The notes below the pieces were generated by a model. That model was not told the origin of the DNA and did no database searches. It saw only the letters and a list, made by a program, of their open reading frames with translations. From the NCBI GenBank assembly GCA_001660395.1, contig LXWE01000002.1:806001-870000 (forward strand): a stretch of 64,000 nucleotides of DNA, written 5' to 3'. Shown in pieces: positions 1-9,055 of this stretch. The stretch is from Alteromonadaceae bacterium XY-R5 (lineage in GTDB: Bacteria > Pseudomonadota > Gammaproteobacteria > Enterobacterales > Alteromonadaceae). A program made the position numbers and the translations under genes. Every line of letters starts with the position of its first letter. Position 1 is the first letter of the stretch.

Positions 1-66
1 ACCAGCCGCGTAAATCAGCCTTTTTCAATGATATTAATGTATTCAACAGCGTCAGAATGGCGCTTA

Positions 67-933
67 TTATTCTCTCGTATCTCCGTTAATCCATTGTTGG
101 ATAACCTGAGTGGCCTCTGGCAGATCTTTTTCCGGAATTTGTTTTAAGAGCAAGGTTAAAAATGAAGCGTCCTGATAAAACTGTTTTAGGACATCGTTAA
201 TTTCGTGGATAAATGCCTGCGCAGCCGGGGTTTTGTTACACATAAAATGTGACATGGCGAAATTGGGGATACCAGCGATTTGGTATTCCCTGAACGGATA
301 TTTCAATATGGCTTTGCCAGTACTGAAGTCGTAGACCTGAGAAGGATGCAAGATGGCAAAGTTTGCTACATTGCCTGCTAATAACTCAGGAATACTTGTT
401 GATGATTCAGTCACAACCTGTTGATATTGCTGATGGTCTCTAATTTTAGCTAGCTCTTTGTCTAATTGATCACCATAGGTAGCACTTCTATAAAACAGCA
501 GCGATTCTTTCGGATTGGCGTCGAATAGCGCCTTTAAGCTGGTTACTTTGCCTTTTCCGTTGACTAGTTGTGATGAAACCGCAGGGATTTCGTTGTTTTG
601 ATAAAGACGCACATTAAGCAGAATGGTGACGGGCAATGAGAAAAGATACTTATCTAACCGCTGGTCATTCATTGCGGCATACATGGTACAAGCGGGTCTA
701 TCGTCACCCATCAGCGATAAACTGCGCGCGAATGGCACATTTAATAGCGTGAATTTTGTTTTTAGTGACCTTAACACAGGAACGAAGGTATCCAGGACAT
801 CATCCGTTTGCGCAAAGTAGTCTTCTATAGTGGCTTTTTGTGTAACGTAAATATCAATTTGTGCATTCACATAAAATGGCAAGCCAGACATTAGCGCTAA
901 CACCAATGTTACACGGGTACGCAATGCTTTCAC
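67..933 (-). CDS. periplasmic solute-binding-like protein (SBP family 3 type)
   Basis: Exported protein of about 288 residues resembling family 3 extracellular solute-binding proteins, but with no permease or ATPase gene nearby. The start is taken as GTG at 933, because AAGGA lies five bases upstream and the protein then opens with a clean signal peptide (basic MKALRTR, hydrophobic core, cleavage near VNA-Q). An ATG at 963 in the same frame has no such site. The mature part starts with a short beta strand (IDIYVTQKA) and ends with a helix typical of the fold. One of six orphan proteins of this broad type in the window. The ligand is unknown; a sensing or scavenging role is inference only. Confidence 0.7.
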   Translation of the reverse strand: MKALRTRVTLVLALMSGLPFYVNAQIDIYVTQKATIEDYFAQTDDVLDTFVPVLRSLKTKFTLLNVPFARSLSLMGDDRPACTMYAAMNDQRLDKYLFSLPVTILLNVRLYQNNEIPAVSSQLVNGKGKVTSLKALFDANPKESLLFYRSATYGDQLDKELAKIRDHQQYQQVVTESSTSIPELLAGNVANFAILHPSQVYDFSTGKAILKYPFREYQIAGIPNFAMSHFMCNKTPAAQAFIHEINDVLKQFYQDASFLTLLLKQIPEKDLPEATQVIQQWINGDTRE

Positions 934-1112
934 GGCGTTCCTTCTTTCTGCGCAAAATGTCACTTGCCTACACTATAAAGAGGTTAGATCAATAGTGCCA
1001 GTTAGCTGGCGTTGCTCAGTGCCGTTTATGTATAAAGACGTTAAGCTTTCTGCCAGGGGGATTTGACAAAGATACTTGAGTGATTCCTCAAAGCTTTTGT
1101 AAGCCTCTGGTC

Positions 1113-1466
1113 TTAAGGTTTAAGAGCAAAGGCGCTATGCAGCCATTCGGCGCTGGTGATCACCTTTTTGCCAGGGCAATACACCAGATACGCGTTACCG
1201 GTAATTTTGCTGCCTGTGGCTGCAAGACGAATAAAATCCTCTACCGAGTGAATGTCGTCCTGATAATACTCGTACTTTTTCTGAATATGTTCAGCGGCTT
1301 CTTTGGCGTTGTGACGGGTGCCATTGCGCTCGTATTCGCACTGACTGTTTGTCACATATTCGAGCAAATAGGCGATATCGCTTTGGGTATCCGCCCAAAC
1401 CTGATGCGATGTGAGCATGGAGATCAACAGAATAACGAGGGCGACGAGTAACGATTTGAAATGCAT
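1113..1466 (-). CDS. DUF5329 family small exported protein
   Basis: Protein of about 117 residues with an N-terminal signal peptide (hydrophobic run after MHFKSLL, cleavage near VWA-D). It carries the DUF5329 hallmarks: a Cys-x-Tyr-x-Arg-Asn-Gly segment, a helix ending in KKYEYY, a segment DFIRLAATGSK and a second Cys near the C-terminus (VYCPGKK), which could form a disulphide with the first. The start at 1466 is preferred over the upstream ATG at 1517 because AAGGAC sits before it and the signal peptide then begins at residue 1. Function unknown, probably periplasmic. It lies just downstream of, and in the same direction as, the LysR gene at 1523-2428. Confidence 0.75.
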   Translation of the reverse strand: MHFKSLLVALVILLISMLTSHQVWADTQSDIAYLLEYVTNSQCEYERNGTRHNAKEAAEHIQKKYEYYQDDIHSVEDFIRLAATGSKITGNAYLVYCPGKKVITSAEWLHSAFALKP

Positions 1467-1522
1467 ATTAGTGTCCTTTTCACCAGCAGATATGTCTTTG
1501 TCGCTCATCGATGTCAAAAGGT

Positions 1523-2428
1523 TTAAAACCTATCCCAATAGGGCGGCGTACCGTAAAAGCCATCGATAAAATCGAGGAAACTGCGTACTTTGCTTGCCAG
1601 CAGCTGACGGTGGGCGTACACGGCATATAAGCCCATGGGTTCGGGTTCATGCTCCGGCATCAAAACTTCAAGTTGCCCGTTAGCGATAGCGTCACCGCAG
1701 ATAAAGGTGGGTTGGATCACTATGCCCATGCCTTCAATGGCAGCCTGACACAGCACAGTGCCATTATTGCAGACCAGTTCGCTGCCCTTGTTTTTCGACC
1801 TTAGGCGCATCCATTCGCTCACCAGCGGGTTGCTATCGGGATCCAGATAGCTGTAGCGCAGGTATTGATGTTGGCCAAGTTCTGCAACCGTTATGGGTCT
1901 GCCGTATGTATTCAGATAATCGGGCGAGGCACACATTACCAGTCGAATCGGTGCTATGCGTTTGGCAATCAGTGAAGAGCTTTTTAAATGGCCGATGCGC
2001 AGGGCGATATCAAAACCTTCATCGACGATATCTACCTTGCGATCGTTTAACTGTAGGTCGATGTCTACGCCGGGATGCTCAGTCTGAAACTGATTGAGCA
2101 ACGGCGCTAAATGAGCGGTTGCAAAGGATACTGGCGCGCTGATGCGTAGTAAGCCTTTGGCCTCGGTTTGCGATTCGCCCAGCTGGCTTTCCATATCATC
2201 GATTTCATCCAGGACTCGCTCGGCTCTGGCTAAATAACGCTGCCCAGCTTCGGTCAGGCTGACGCGGCGAGTGGTACGATTAAGCAAACGCCCAGAAAGA
2301 TGCTGTTCCAGCTGAGAGATGTATTTGGATACTAGCTGTGGTGACAAATCTAAGCGATCCGCAGCGGCGGTAAAGGAACCTTCTTTAGCGACGGCGATAA
2401 ACACGCGCATAGCATCGATTCTATCCAT
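1523..2428 (-). CDS. LysR-family transcriptional regulator
   Basis: 301-residue LysR-type regulator. Residues 1-60 form the winged helix-turn-helix (MDRIDAMRVFIAVA, SFTAAADRLDLSPQLVSKYI, NRTTRRVSLTEAG) and residues 90-295 form the effector-binding domain. It belongs to the large CrgA/YafC-like group. It is preceded by AAGGAC and transcribed divergently from doxX and the hydroquinone reductase gene, so by the usual LysR arrangement it probably controls them and itself. The 147-bp intergenic gap contains a perfect GATAATTATC palindrome at 2464-2473 that could be part of the operator. A quinone or electrophile inducer is plausible from the neighbours but not shown. Confidence 0.9.
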   Translation of the reverse strand: MDRIDAMRVFIAVAKEGSFTAAADRLDLSPQLVSKYISQLEQHLSGRLLNRTTRRVSLTEAGQRYLARAERVLDEIDDMESQLGESQTEAKGLLRISAPVSFATAHLAPLLNQFQTEHPGVDIDLQLNDRKVDIVDEGFDIALRIGHLKSSSLIAKRIAPIRLVMCASPDYLNTYGRPITVAELGQHQYLRYSYLDPDSNPLVSEWMRLRSKNKGSELVCNNGTVLCQAAIEGMGIVIQPTFICGDAIANGQLEVLMPEHEPEPMGLYAVYAHRQLLASKVRSFLDFIDGFYGTPPYWDRF

Positions 2429-2575
2429 GGGATGTCCTTTGAATTTATTAACAACGTTTTGTTGATAATTATCCTATGAATATCGTCTTATTCTATCGAA
2501 TTGGCAAGAGTATAGTGACTTCATCGGGTGAGGGAAACTTCACCGACCCAAGAATCTTAACTTTATGAGGAATTG

Positions 2576-3019
2576 ATGATGACAACTTTAGTAAAACGCA
2601 TTTTAACATCTGACGCTGGTTTCGCGCCTTTAGTATTACGTGTACCTGTTGGTTTAACCTTGGCTGCCCACGGCGCACAAAAATTGTTTGCCTGGTTTGG
2701 TGGCTATGGCCTGGAAGGCACGGGGCAGTGGATGGCCAGCATTGGTCTGGAACCTGGCTACTTAATGGCCTTACTGGCGGGCAGTGCGGAGTTCTTTGGT
2801 GGCCTGGCACTGGTACTGGGGTTATTAACCCGTCCGGCAGCCATCGTTACCGCCTTTACTATGTTGATCGCGATTTTCAGTGTGCATATCAGCAACGGTT
2901 TGTTTATGGCGAATAACGGTTATGAATACGCGCTAAGCCTGTTAGCGGTAACAGTGGCACTGGCAGTGCAGGGCGGTGGGAAGTTCTCTATCGATAATCT
3001 GCTGGTCAAAAAAGCCTAG
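2576..3019 (+). CDS. DoxX family membrane protein
   Basis: Small inner-membrane protein of about 147 residues with four predicted membrane segments and the DoxX signature (PLVLRVPVGLTLAAHGAQKLFAW near residues 15-40, then a Gly-rich loop and the AEFFGGLALVLG segment). The start is ATG at 2576 or the adjacent ATG at 2579, behind a TGAGG ribosome site. DoxX proteins are linked to thiol and quinone redox homeostasis, but the precise role here is unknown. It is the first gene of a likely two-gene unit with the glutathionyl-hydroquinone reductase at 3113 and is divergent from the LysR gene. Confidence 0.88.
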   Translation: MMTTLVKRILTSDAGFAPLVLRVPVGLTLAAHGAQKLFAWFGGYGLEGTGQWMASIGLEPGYLMALLAGSAEFFGGLALVLGLLTRPAAIVTAFTMLIAIFSVHISNGLFMANNGYEYALSLLAVTVALAVQGGGKFSIDNLLVKKA

Positions 3020-3112
3020 TCTTTTTCCCTCGGCTTTAGCAGGGCTGTGTCATCACAGTGCCTGCTAAGTTCTTGCCTTATCAAAAATCATGTATATCAC
3101 AGGAGCATACCT

Positions 3113-4060
3113 ATGTTAGTTGACGGTGTTTGGACAGAAAACTGGCAGCCGGTTCAGGCTCAGGATGAACAAGGGCGCTTTATCCGCCAGGTCTCATCGT
3201 TTCGAAACTGGATTACCGCAGATGGCAGCCCCGGCCCAACCGGCAAAGGTGGCTTTGTCGCCGAAAAAGGCCGTTATCATTTATATGTGGCGCTGATTTG
3301 TCCGTGGGCATCGCGCACCTTGATGGTCAGAAAGCTTAAAGGGCTGGAAGATTTCATTAGTGTGTCTGTGGTGAACCCGCGCTTAGGTAAGCAAGGGTGG
3401 GAGTTTGGTGGCTTTGAAGGAGCTGATGCCGATCCATGGCACAACAAAGCCTTTATGCATCAGCTCTACAGTCTGGCTGATCCTAAGGTCAATGGCCGCG
3501 CCACGGTACCTGTGTTGTGGGATAAGAAAACCGATACTCTGGTCAACAATGAATCGGCGGATATTGTGCGCATGCTAAACACCGCGTTTTCTCACTTGGT
3601 CGATAAGGGCCCGGATTTATATCCCGCGCAGCTGGCTGCAGAAATTGATGCATTAAATGCGTATATCTATCCGAACCTGAATAATGGCGTGTATCAGGCG
3701 GGGTTTGCCAGTACACAACAGGCGTACGAAGAAGCATATGACAAGGTGTTTGCAACCCTGGATACATTAGAGCAACGACTCAGCGATGGTCGGGATTACC
3801 TGCTTGGTGATGCACTGACCGAAGCCGATATCCGTTTGTTTGTCACCCTCGTGCGCTTTGATGCTGCCTATCACGGCTTGTTCAAATGTAACCGCAATAC
3901 CTTGCGCGAGATGCCAAACTTACATGCGTATACCTTACGTATTTTAGCCCTCGATGGCATTGCAGAAACGGTGAACCTGACACACATAAAGGCGGGCTAT
4001 TATTCCATTGAAAGCCTCAACCCGAACGGTATTGTGCCAATGGGGCCGGCAACTATTTAG
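3113..4060 (+). CDS. yqjG: glutathionyl-hydroquinone reductase (Xi-class GST)
   Basis: 315-residue Xi-class glutathione transferase, which reduces glutathionyl-hydroquinones to hydroquinones using GSH in the cytoplasm. The catalytic cysteine is visible in ICPWASRT at Cys63, the position known for the E. coli enzyme YqjG. The N-terminal thioredoxin-like domain is followed by an all-helical GST C-terminal domain (roughly residues 160-300). The start at 3113 is chosen because AGGAG lies seven bases upstream; a longer frame from 3047 adds residues unlike the family. It follows doxX by about 90 bases, as often seen, and both probably answer to the divergent LysR regulator. Confidence 0.92.
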   Translation: MLVDGVWTENWQPVQAQDEQGRFIRQVSSFRNWITADGSPGPTGKGGFVAEKGRYHLYVALICPWASRTLMVRKLKGLEDFISVSVVNPRLGKQGWEFGGFEGADADPWHNKAFMHQLYSLADPKVNGRATVPVLWDKKTDTLVNNESADIVRMLNTAFSHLVDKGPDLYPAQLAAEIDALNAYIYPNLNNGVYQAGFASTQQAYEEAYDKVFATLDTLEQRLSDGRDYLLGDALTEADIRLFVTLVRFDAAYHGLFKCNRNTLREMPNLHAYTLRILALDGIAETVNLTHIKAGYYSIESLNPNGIVPMGPATI

Positions 4061-4099
4061 GCCTGATGAAAAGCAGCCAGGGAGCGAATTCGTGAATTT

Positions 4100-4124
4100 A
4101 AAAAGGGGCAGTGTGCCCCTTTTT
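4100..4124. terminator. bidirectional rho-independent terminator
   Basis: Eleven-base-pair stem AAAAAGGGGCA / TGCCCCTTTTT around a GTG loop, with a U-rich tail on both strands. It lies between the convergent yqjG-like and pectate lyase genes and can serve both. Confidence 0.85.
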
Positions 4125-4133
4125 ACTATCCAA

Positions 4134-5717
4134 TTAGTCTTGCGGCCCGGTACCGCCATCAACCTGGCTACCCAAAGTACTGGTTGCATCAAGGCTATAG
4201 TTGTACAAACTCACATCACTAAATACTGTGTCGCCGCTGGCTTTATAGCTATCGGTTGATGACACGCCTGTATAGGTATTACCGGAAGCATCAAAATAGG
4301 CAGAACCTATATTCCAGTGTGGCTTGGCACTATTTTCAAAGTAATTATTCTCAATCAGCAACTGGGCACCATTACTGGCTCCGATAGAAAAGTAAGAAAT
4401 GTCCTTCCAGTAGTTATTGAATAAATGCACACGGCTGCTGCTGCCATCTACTTTAGGATTGCGACCTGCGGCAGTATCCCAAAAGTTGTGGTGGAAGGTG
4501 ACCTGTGAGTCGACCACAGCATTGGTATACCAATGCTGATTGGCGCAGACCTGGCTGTTGTATCCATAGAAGCGATTCCAGCTTAAGGTGACGTTTTCAC
4601 TGTCGGCGATATCCACGTGGCCATCGCTGATGTTATTAAAGGCCACATGGTCAATCCAGACATGGCTGGAATTATCCAGGGTAATACCATCGCCAGCTTC
4701 CACCAGGGCAGGGTTAATCTGGTCAATCAAGATGTTACGTATTATCACGTTTTCGGCACCAGCCAGACTAAAGCTTGCCCCCATCACTTTTGATGCACTT
4801 CCCAAACCTTCAAGCGTAGTGTTAGAGCCTATGCTAATCGTGGTTTCATTCCGGGTAACATTCACCGTGCTATCACTGCTACTGCCAAGCTCAGAACAGG
4901 ATTGTGAGCTGGTGGGTACGCGATACCAGGTTTTGCCAGAGTCTCCCCAGGTGGCGCAATCCAGTGGGCAGGCTGCCACCGTACGTGCGCTGGTACGACA
5001 ATCAATAGTGGTGTTATCCGGAATTTGTACCACTTTTGCGCTGGATGATGACAGGGCTGAAATCAATGCACTACAAGTGGTGACTGTGGTGGCGGTTGCG
5101 CTGCCACCACCTGTTGTGGTGCTCAGACCATCACTGCCGGACTGGCTGGCAAAGCCTGAAACGGCGGTATTCGTTCCGCAACTGACATTTACCGGATTGA
5201 TATACCAGCGCTGTGAGCTATTTGCGGCATCGTCATTTTGATAAACGTTTGAGCCGTTGGTCGATCCAGCTACCGTTAATGACTTCGCGCTGGATTTTGA
5301 AACGATATTAAAGCCACCTGCGGTAGATTGCTTTAATTCCCAGTGCTGGTTATCTCCACCCCAGTAATCGTAAACAATGACATTGGCGCCATTAGAGGTT
5401 GAACTGTTTAATACATCTAAGGCCTTGCCATTGTACGCAGATTCCAGCGACCAATAGCCATCGGTATGCTGGTAAAGGTAAAAATGCTGATTCGAACCGC
5501 CCAAGTAGTCATAACTTATGACATTGGGAGCGCTGCTCGTATCTGTGGTATTGACATCAAGCGCCTGACCGGAGCCTTTGTTTATGATGCTATATAACTC
5601 GCCTGACGTTGGCATGGAGGAGCAGTTCTCCGCCCATGCAGAGGAGGAGAATATTATAGTGCCAGTTAGCAGTGTAACGGCGGCATAAAATTGGGTACAA
5701 AGTTGCAATGCACGCAT
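4134..5717 (-). CDS. secreted pectate lyase (PL1) with N-terminal ricin-type lectin domain
   Basis: Exported protein of about 527 residues. A signal peptide (MRALQLC..., cleavage near AWA-E) is followed by a ricin-B-type beta-trefoil at about residues 40-180 with QHFYLYQ, QHWELKQ and QRWYINP (Q-x-W repeats), then a family 1 polysaccharide lyase domain. The PL1 motif VWIDH, the Ca-binding region DGHVDIADSENVTLSWNRF and a conserved GRNPKVD arginine segment are present. It is predicted to cleave polygalacturonate by beta-elimination outside the cell or in the periplasm. The start at 5717 is preferred to an ATG at 5738 because AAGGA precedes it. Neighbouring GH28 and CE12 enzymes support a pectin role. 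Confidence 0.9.
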   Translation of the reverse strand: MRALQLCTQFYAAVTLLTGTIIFSSSAWAENCSSMPTSGELYSIINKGSGQALDVNTTDTSSAPNVISYDYLGGSNQHFYLYQHTDGYWSLESAYNGKALDVLNSSTSNGANVIVYDYWGGDNQHWELKQSTAGGFNIVSKSSAKSLTVAGSTNGSNVYQNDDAANSSQRWYINPVNVSCGTNTAVSGFASQSGSDGLSTTTGGGSATATTVTTCSALISALSSSSAKVVQIPDNTTIDCRTSARTVAACPLDCATWGDSGKTWYRVPTSSQSCSELGSSSDSTVNVTRNETTISIGSNTTLEGLGSASKVMGASFSLAGAENVIIRNILIDQINPALVEAGDGITLDNSSHVWIDHVAFNNISDGHVDIADSENVTLSWNRFYGYNSQVCANQHWYTNAVVDSQVTFHHNFWDTAAGRNPKVDGSSSRVHLFNNYWKDISYFSIGASNGAQLLIENNYFENSAKPHWNIGSAYFDASGNTYTGVSSTDSYKASGDTVFSDVSLYNYSLDATSTLGSQVDGGTGPQD

Positions 5718-5919
5718 TATCTTTCCTTGTTTATTCATGTAATGGATACTTTGCGTTAAGCCGATGCCCCTTAGAGGTGTTCAGCCAGTTTCAAAGCCTG
5801 CTAACTAAAGGCTAAGGAAAGTTCGATGGGCAAGCTTTTAAGGTAGTTATTTTACTCCTGTTTCAGATGTAAATTTGCAGGCATGTTTTAGCGTAAAATA
5901 GTGATCAGATTGCATAAGG

Positions 5920-6303
5920 TTAATCGAGCACTTTAATTTCTACTTCGATCACTCCCAGTTTAGTATCGCCAATTTTGGCAAAGGCACTGCGGGATAAATC
6001 GATAATGCGGCCGCGTACAAAGGGACCGCGATCGTTTATCCGCACCACTATTGATTTGTTGTTGGACAGGTTTGTCACTTTCACTTTGCTGCCAAAGGGC
6101 AGGCGTTTATGGGCGGCGGTGGCTTTGGCCTGATCAAAGGCTTCGCCATTGGCGGTTTTACGGCCCTGATACTTGTCGGCATAAAACGACGCTTCGCCCG
6201 TTTCTTGAAAGCCCCGGGCCTCGGCGTTATCGCGCATAGGGGCGCTGGCGCAGCCCGCCAGCAAAAGCAATGCTGTACTTAGCACTAATCCGCTTAACTT
6301 CAT
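5920..6303 (-). CDS. RlpA-like double-psi beta-barrel lipoprotein
   Basis: 127-residue lipoprotein with a lipobox LLAGC after a hydrophobic signal, followed by a complete RlpA-type double-psi beta-barrel (GEASFYADKYQGRKTANGE, then AAHKRLPFGSKVKVTNL, then RINDRGPFVRGRIIDLS). Family members bind or cleave denuded peptidoglycan glycan strands at the septum. Unlike full-length RlpA it lacks the C-terminal SPOR domain, so it is a short paralogue rather than the main septal protein. It sits between the two pectin genes without obvious functional connection. Lytic activity is inferred from the family only. Confidence 0.85.
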   Translation of the reverse strand: MKLSGLVLSTALLLLAGCASAPMRDNAEARGFQETGEASFYADKYQGRKTANGEAFDQAKATAAHKRLPFGSKVKVTNLSNNKSIVVRINDRGPFVRGRIIDLSRSAFAKIGDTKLGVIEVEIKVLD

Positions 6304-6370
6304 TCGGTTTACTCTTTAAATACCTAAGCTGTATGTCTGCTTAGGATAGCAGGAGCTATGCCAGGGAAGG

Positions 6371-7777
6371 TTATTGCTGTTCAAACCCGATGACATTTTG
6401 GTGCTGTATGGGCGCTTCTGTCAGGGCCAGGGCTTCGACTTTATTTAGGTGAACTCCTTGTACCGGCGCGTCAGGCTGCGCCTGAACCTGACTGATAAAG
6501 CGGGCTTCGCCTAACAGCACATCCTGCAAGTACAGGCCCTCAATCTGGGTCAGGCGTTTCTCGTAGGTCGGCACGAGATCCCGCCACTGATAAAGCACAT
6601 CGGTATCAACACACAAGGCACCGCCCGAAATGGCGCGGGCGCTGATATGACGCAGGTGAATGTTACGCACAAAGCCGCCGCGGCGTTCATTGGTTTTTAC
6701 CAGTAGCACATTGCCTGTACCCTGATATTGGGTACCATCATCAAACTGACAGTGTTCTACCAGCACATTTTCAATGCCACCGGATAGCTCGCTGCCTACC
6801 GCCAGCAGCTGATGGGCCTGTTTGATCCGACAATGACGCATTACGATATTGCGGGTGGGGGTATTAAAGCGCCAGCCATCGATATTACGGCCGGCCTTGA
6901 CTGAGATAGCATCATCACCTTGATCAAACTCGCACTCTTCAATCAGCATATTTTGGGTCATTTCCGGATCAACGCCGTCGTTATTATGCCCATGGGCTTT
7001 AACCGAGACTTTACGGATCACTACATCTTTGCAAAGCAACGGATGCAGTACCCAAAACGGACTGTCTTCGATCTGAATGCCTTCTACCAGCACATGCTGA
7101 CAGCGGTTAAACTGGACAAAATGGGGGCGCAAATTGGCGCCTGCATAGGCCATTTGTCGCTGTTCAACCGGCTCCTGTTTTGAGGCCTGATGGTATAAAG
7201 CCGCCAGGGCATCAAGATGGGCTTTGGGGCGTTTGTACCACTCGCGCCACACATCCAGTTTGGCCTTGAGTTTACCCTGTCCGGTAATAGCGACATGGGA
7301 ACACTCGTAGGCATAAATCAGCGGCGAGTAATTAAAGCATTCCAAACCTTCCCAACTGGTGCGTACCGCAGGCAAATAATCTGCCGGATCTTCGGAAAAC
7401 AGTAAGGTAGCGCCTTGTTCAAGATGCAGATTCACCCGGCTTTTTAAATGGATGGGGCCGCATAGCCATTCTCCCGCAGGCACCATCACCCGGCCGCCAA
7501 TGTCGCTGGCAAGATCGATGGCCTGCGCCAGCGCCTGATTCGTTGCCTGTTTATCGCCCTCAATGGCACCCAGATCGCGAATGTTGAATTCCGGCTGGCC
7601 GGAAAAATCCGGGATAACTATTGTTGGCATGGGGAAGGGAGCCGAGACTTCGATGCTGTGTGTTTTCATTCGGGTACCTGAAGAGTGTTTGGGTAAGGAA
7701 CAACTCGCCACAAGCAGTGCAGAGCCGCAAACAAACTGACGACGGTTAAAACCAATGGATGCAGATCGATTCGGCAT
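6371..7777 (-). CDS. GH28 polygalacturonase, Tat/lipoprotein export signal
   Basis: 468-residue glycoside hydrolase family 28 protein with a right-handed beta-helix. Catalytic signatures appear as NNDGVDPEM and GDDAISVK (the acid and base Asp cluster), AVGSELSGG (the G-H-region variant) and LLVKTNERRGG (the RIK-like motif). The N-terminus has a twin-arginine motif (NRRQFV) and a Cys in LLVASC that could be lipidated, so it is probably anchored in the periplasm or outer membrane. GAGGAG precedes the ATG. It probably trims oligogalacturonides from the pectate lyase; exo-action is suggested by the family subgroup but not proven. It is divergent from the CE12 esterase gene. Confidence 0.9.
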   Translation of the reverse strand: MPNRSASIGFNRRQFVCGSALLVASCSLPKHSSGTRMKTHSIEVSAPFPMPTIVIPDFSGQPEFNIRDLGAIEGDKQATNQALAQAIDLASDIGGRVMVPAGEWLCGPIHLKSRVNLHLEQGATLLFSEDPADYLPAVRTSWEGLECFNYSPLIYAYECSHVAITGQGKLKAKLDVWREWYKRPKAHLDALAALYHQASKQEPVEQRQMAYAGANLRPHFVQFNRCQHVLVEGIQIEDSPFWVLHPLLCKDVVIRKVSVKAHGHNNDGVDPEMTQNMLIEECEFDQGDDAISVKAGRNIDGWRFNTPTRNIVMRHCRIKQAHQLLAVGSELSGGIENVLVEHCQFDDGTQYQGTGNVLLVKTNERRGGFVRNIHLRHISARAISGGALCVDTDVLYQWRDLVPTYEKRLTQIEGLYLQDVLLGEARFISQVQAQPDAPVQGVHLNKVEALALTEAPIQHQNVIGFEQQ

Positions 7778-8002
7778 AGCTCCTCTTTAATGACCATGTA
7801 GTTCGATGAGAAAGTCTGCGCACACGATTAGCGTTTGAGTGTATCGACATTGATTGTTAATGATTAGTTTAAAGTGTGTAAATGTTCATATCTGACACAG
7901 ATTGATTTAAATGTGGGGTGTGTGATTGATTGTCAGAACTTTACAAGTCTACTCTGCCCAAAATCACATTGTGTCTTTTTAGGCAGTAGTAACGTTTAAC
8001 GT

Positions 8003-9055
8003 ATGAATAAGTGTTTGTTACCCGCAGCGGTATCCGGATGGTTACTGGCGGGATGTTCAGGAATGACGACTACGTCAATGAACGTAACCAAAGAGGATAT
8101 GGCTAACAATCTGGCATATTATTGCCATGGTCAGCCGCTGCAATGCCATATGGATGTGGCGCCGGGTAATTATCAGGTGACACTGGCGTTGGCGGGTAAC
8201 AAGCCGATAAAGGTGTATGCTGAATCACGCCGGTTAATGTTTGCCAGCGATGGCAGTACGCCGTTACCTGAAAAGCTGGTGGTGAACGTCAATGTGCGCG
8301 ACCCAGAAGGCCAGCCAATTCAGGAGGGGACTGATTCTGGCAATCCTGGCCTGGATCTGCGCGTTGATGGCAATGCCGACAGCATCAAGGGTTTGTCTGT
8401 TGTGCCAGTTAATCAGGCTATTTCCCTATTTATTGCTGGCGATTCCACCGTTTGCGATCAAACACCCCAATGGAACATTCCGGCAAATGCGCGCTTTAGT
8501 GGCTGGGGCCAGGTACTGCCCAGTTACTTTGGCCCCAAAGTAGTGATCGAAAACTATGCAGACTCGGGCGAGGGGACTGAGGCGTTTCGTACCGATGGCG
8601 GCGTATTGTGGCCGTTAATCGATACCCGCCTTAAAGCAGGTGACTGGGTGTTAATTCAACTGGGCCATAACGATAAAACCACGCCGGGTAATCTGTATCG
8701 TCAGCGCATCGAAGCCATGATAAATGCCATTCGCAGCAAAGGCGCAAAACCAGTGTTAATCAGCCCCATGGTACGTAATCAAAACCTGCCGTTAGCTAAA
8801 CAGCATATCTGGCCTGAGCTGAATATCCGCCAGCAACTGACAGAGATTTCGGCAAGCATCAAGGTACCTTTTATCGACCTGATGGCGCTATCGGATACCT
8901 GGGTACAGTCACTGGGGCAGGACGCCGCCCAGGCCTATTTTGTCAAACATGATCGCACCCATTCCAACCAAATGGGCGCAGAGGTGTTTGCGCAAATGCT
9001 GGTGGACAATATGAAAAAGCAGCAACTGGACTTGGCGAAGTATCTGCGTAATTAG
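8003..9055 (+). CDS. CE12-like SGNH acetylesterase, lipoprotein (pectin/rhamnogalacturonan deacetylation)
   Basis: 350-residue lipoprotein (lipobox LLAGC at about residue 18) with an N-terminal beta-rich domain (residues 25-130) and a C-terminal SGNH hydrolase domain. The nucleophile block is FIAGDSTV (Ser148), the oxyanion Asn block is QLGHND, and the catalytic Asp/His are in KHDRTHSN (Asp317, His320). This matches rhamnogalacturonan/pectin acetylesterases of family CE12. It removes acetyl groups that hinder lyase and GH28 action, which agrees with the neighbours. No clear Shine-Dalgarno precedes the ATG, and the 225-bp divergent region with the GH28 gene should hold both promoters. Confidence 0.87.
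   Translation: MNKCLLPAAVSGWLLAGCSGMTTTSMNVTKEDMANNLAYYCHGQPLQCHMDVAPGNYQVTLALAGNKPIKVYAESRRLMFASDGSTPLPEKLVVNVNVRDPEGQPIQEGTDSGNPGLDLRVDGNADSIKGLSVVPVNQAISLFIAGDSTVCDQTPQWNIPANARFSGWGQVLPSYFGPKVVIENYADSGEGTEAFRTDGGVLWPLIDTRLKAGDWVLIQLGHNDKTTPGNLYRQRIEAMINAIRSKGAKPVLISPMVRNQNLPLAKQHIWPELNIRQQLTEISASIKVPFIDLMALSDTWVQSLGQDAAQAYFVKHDRTHSNQMGAEVFAQMLVDNMKKQQLDLAKYLRN

Noticed and set aside
4588-5241. 217-codon plus-strand reading frame antisense to the pectate lyase
   Set aside because: It mirrors a strongly supported gene with signal peptide and catalytic motifs; no ribosome site or domain is present in the antisense product.
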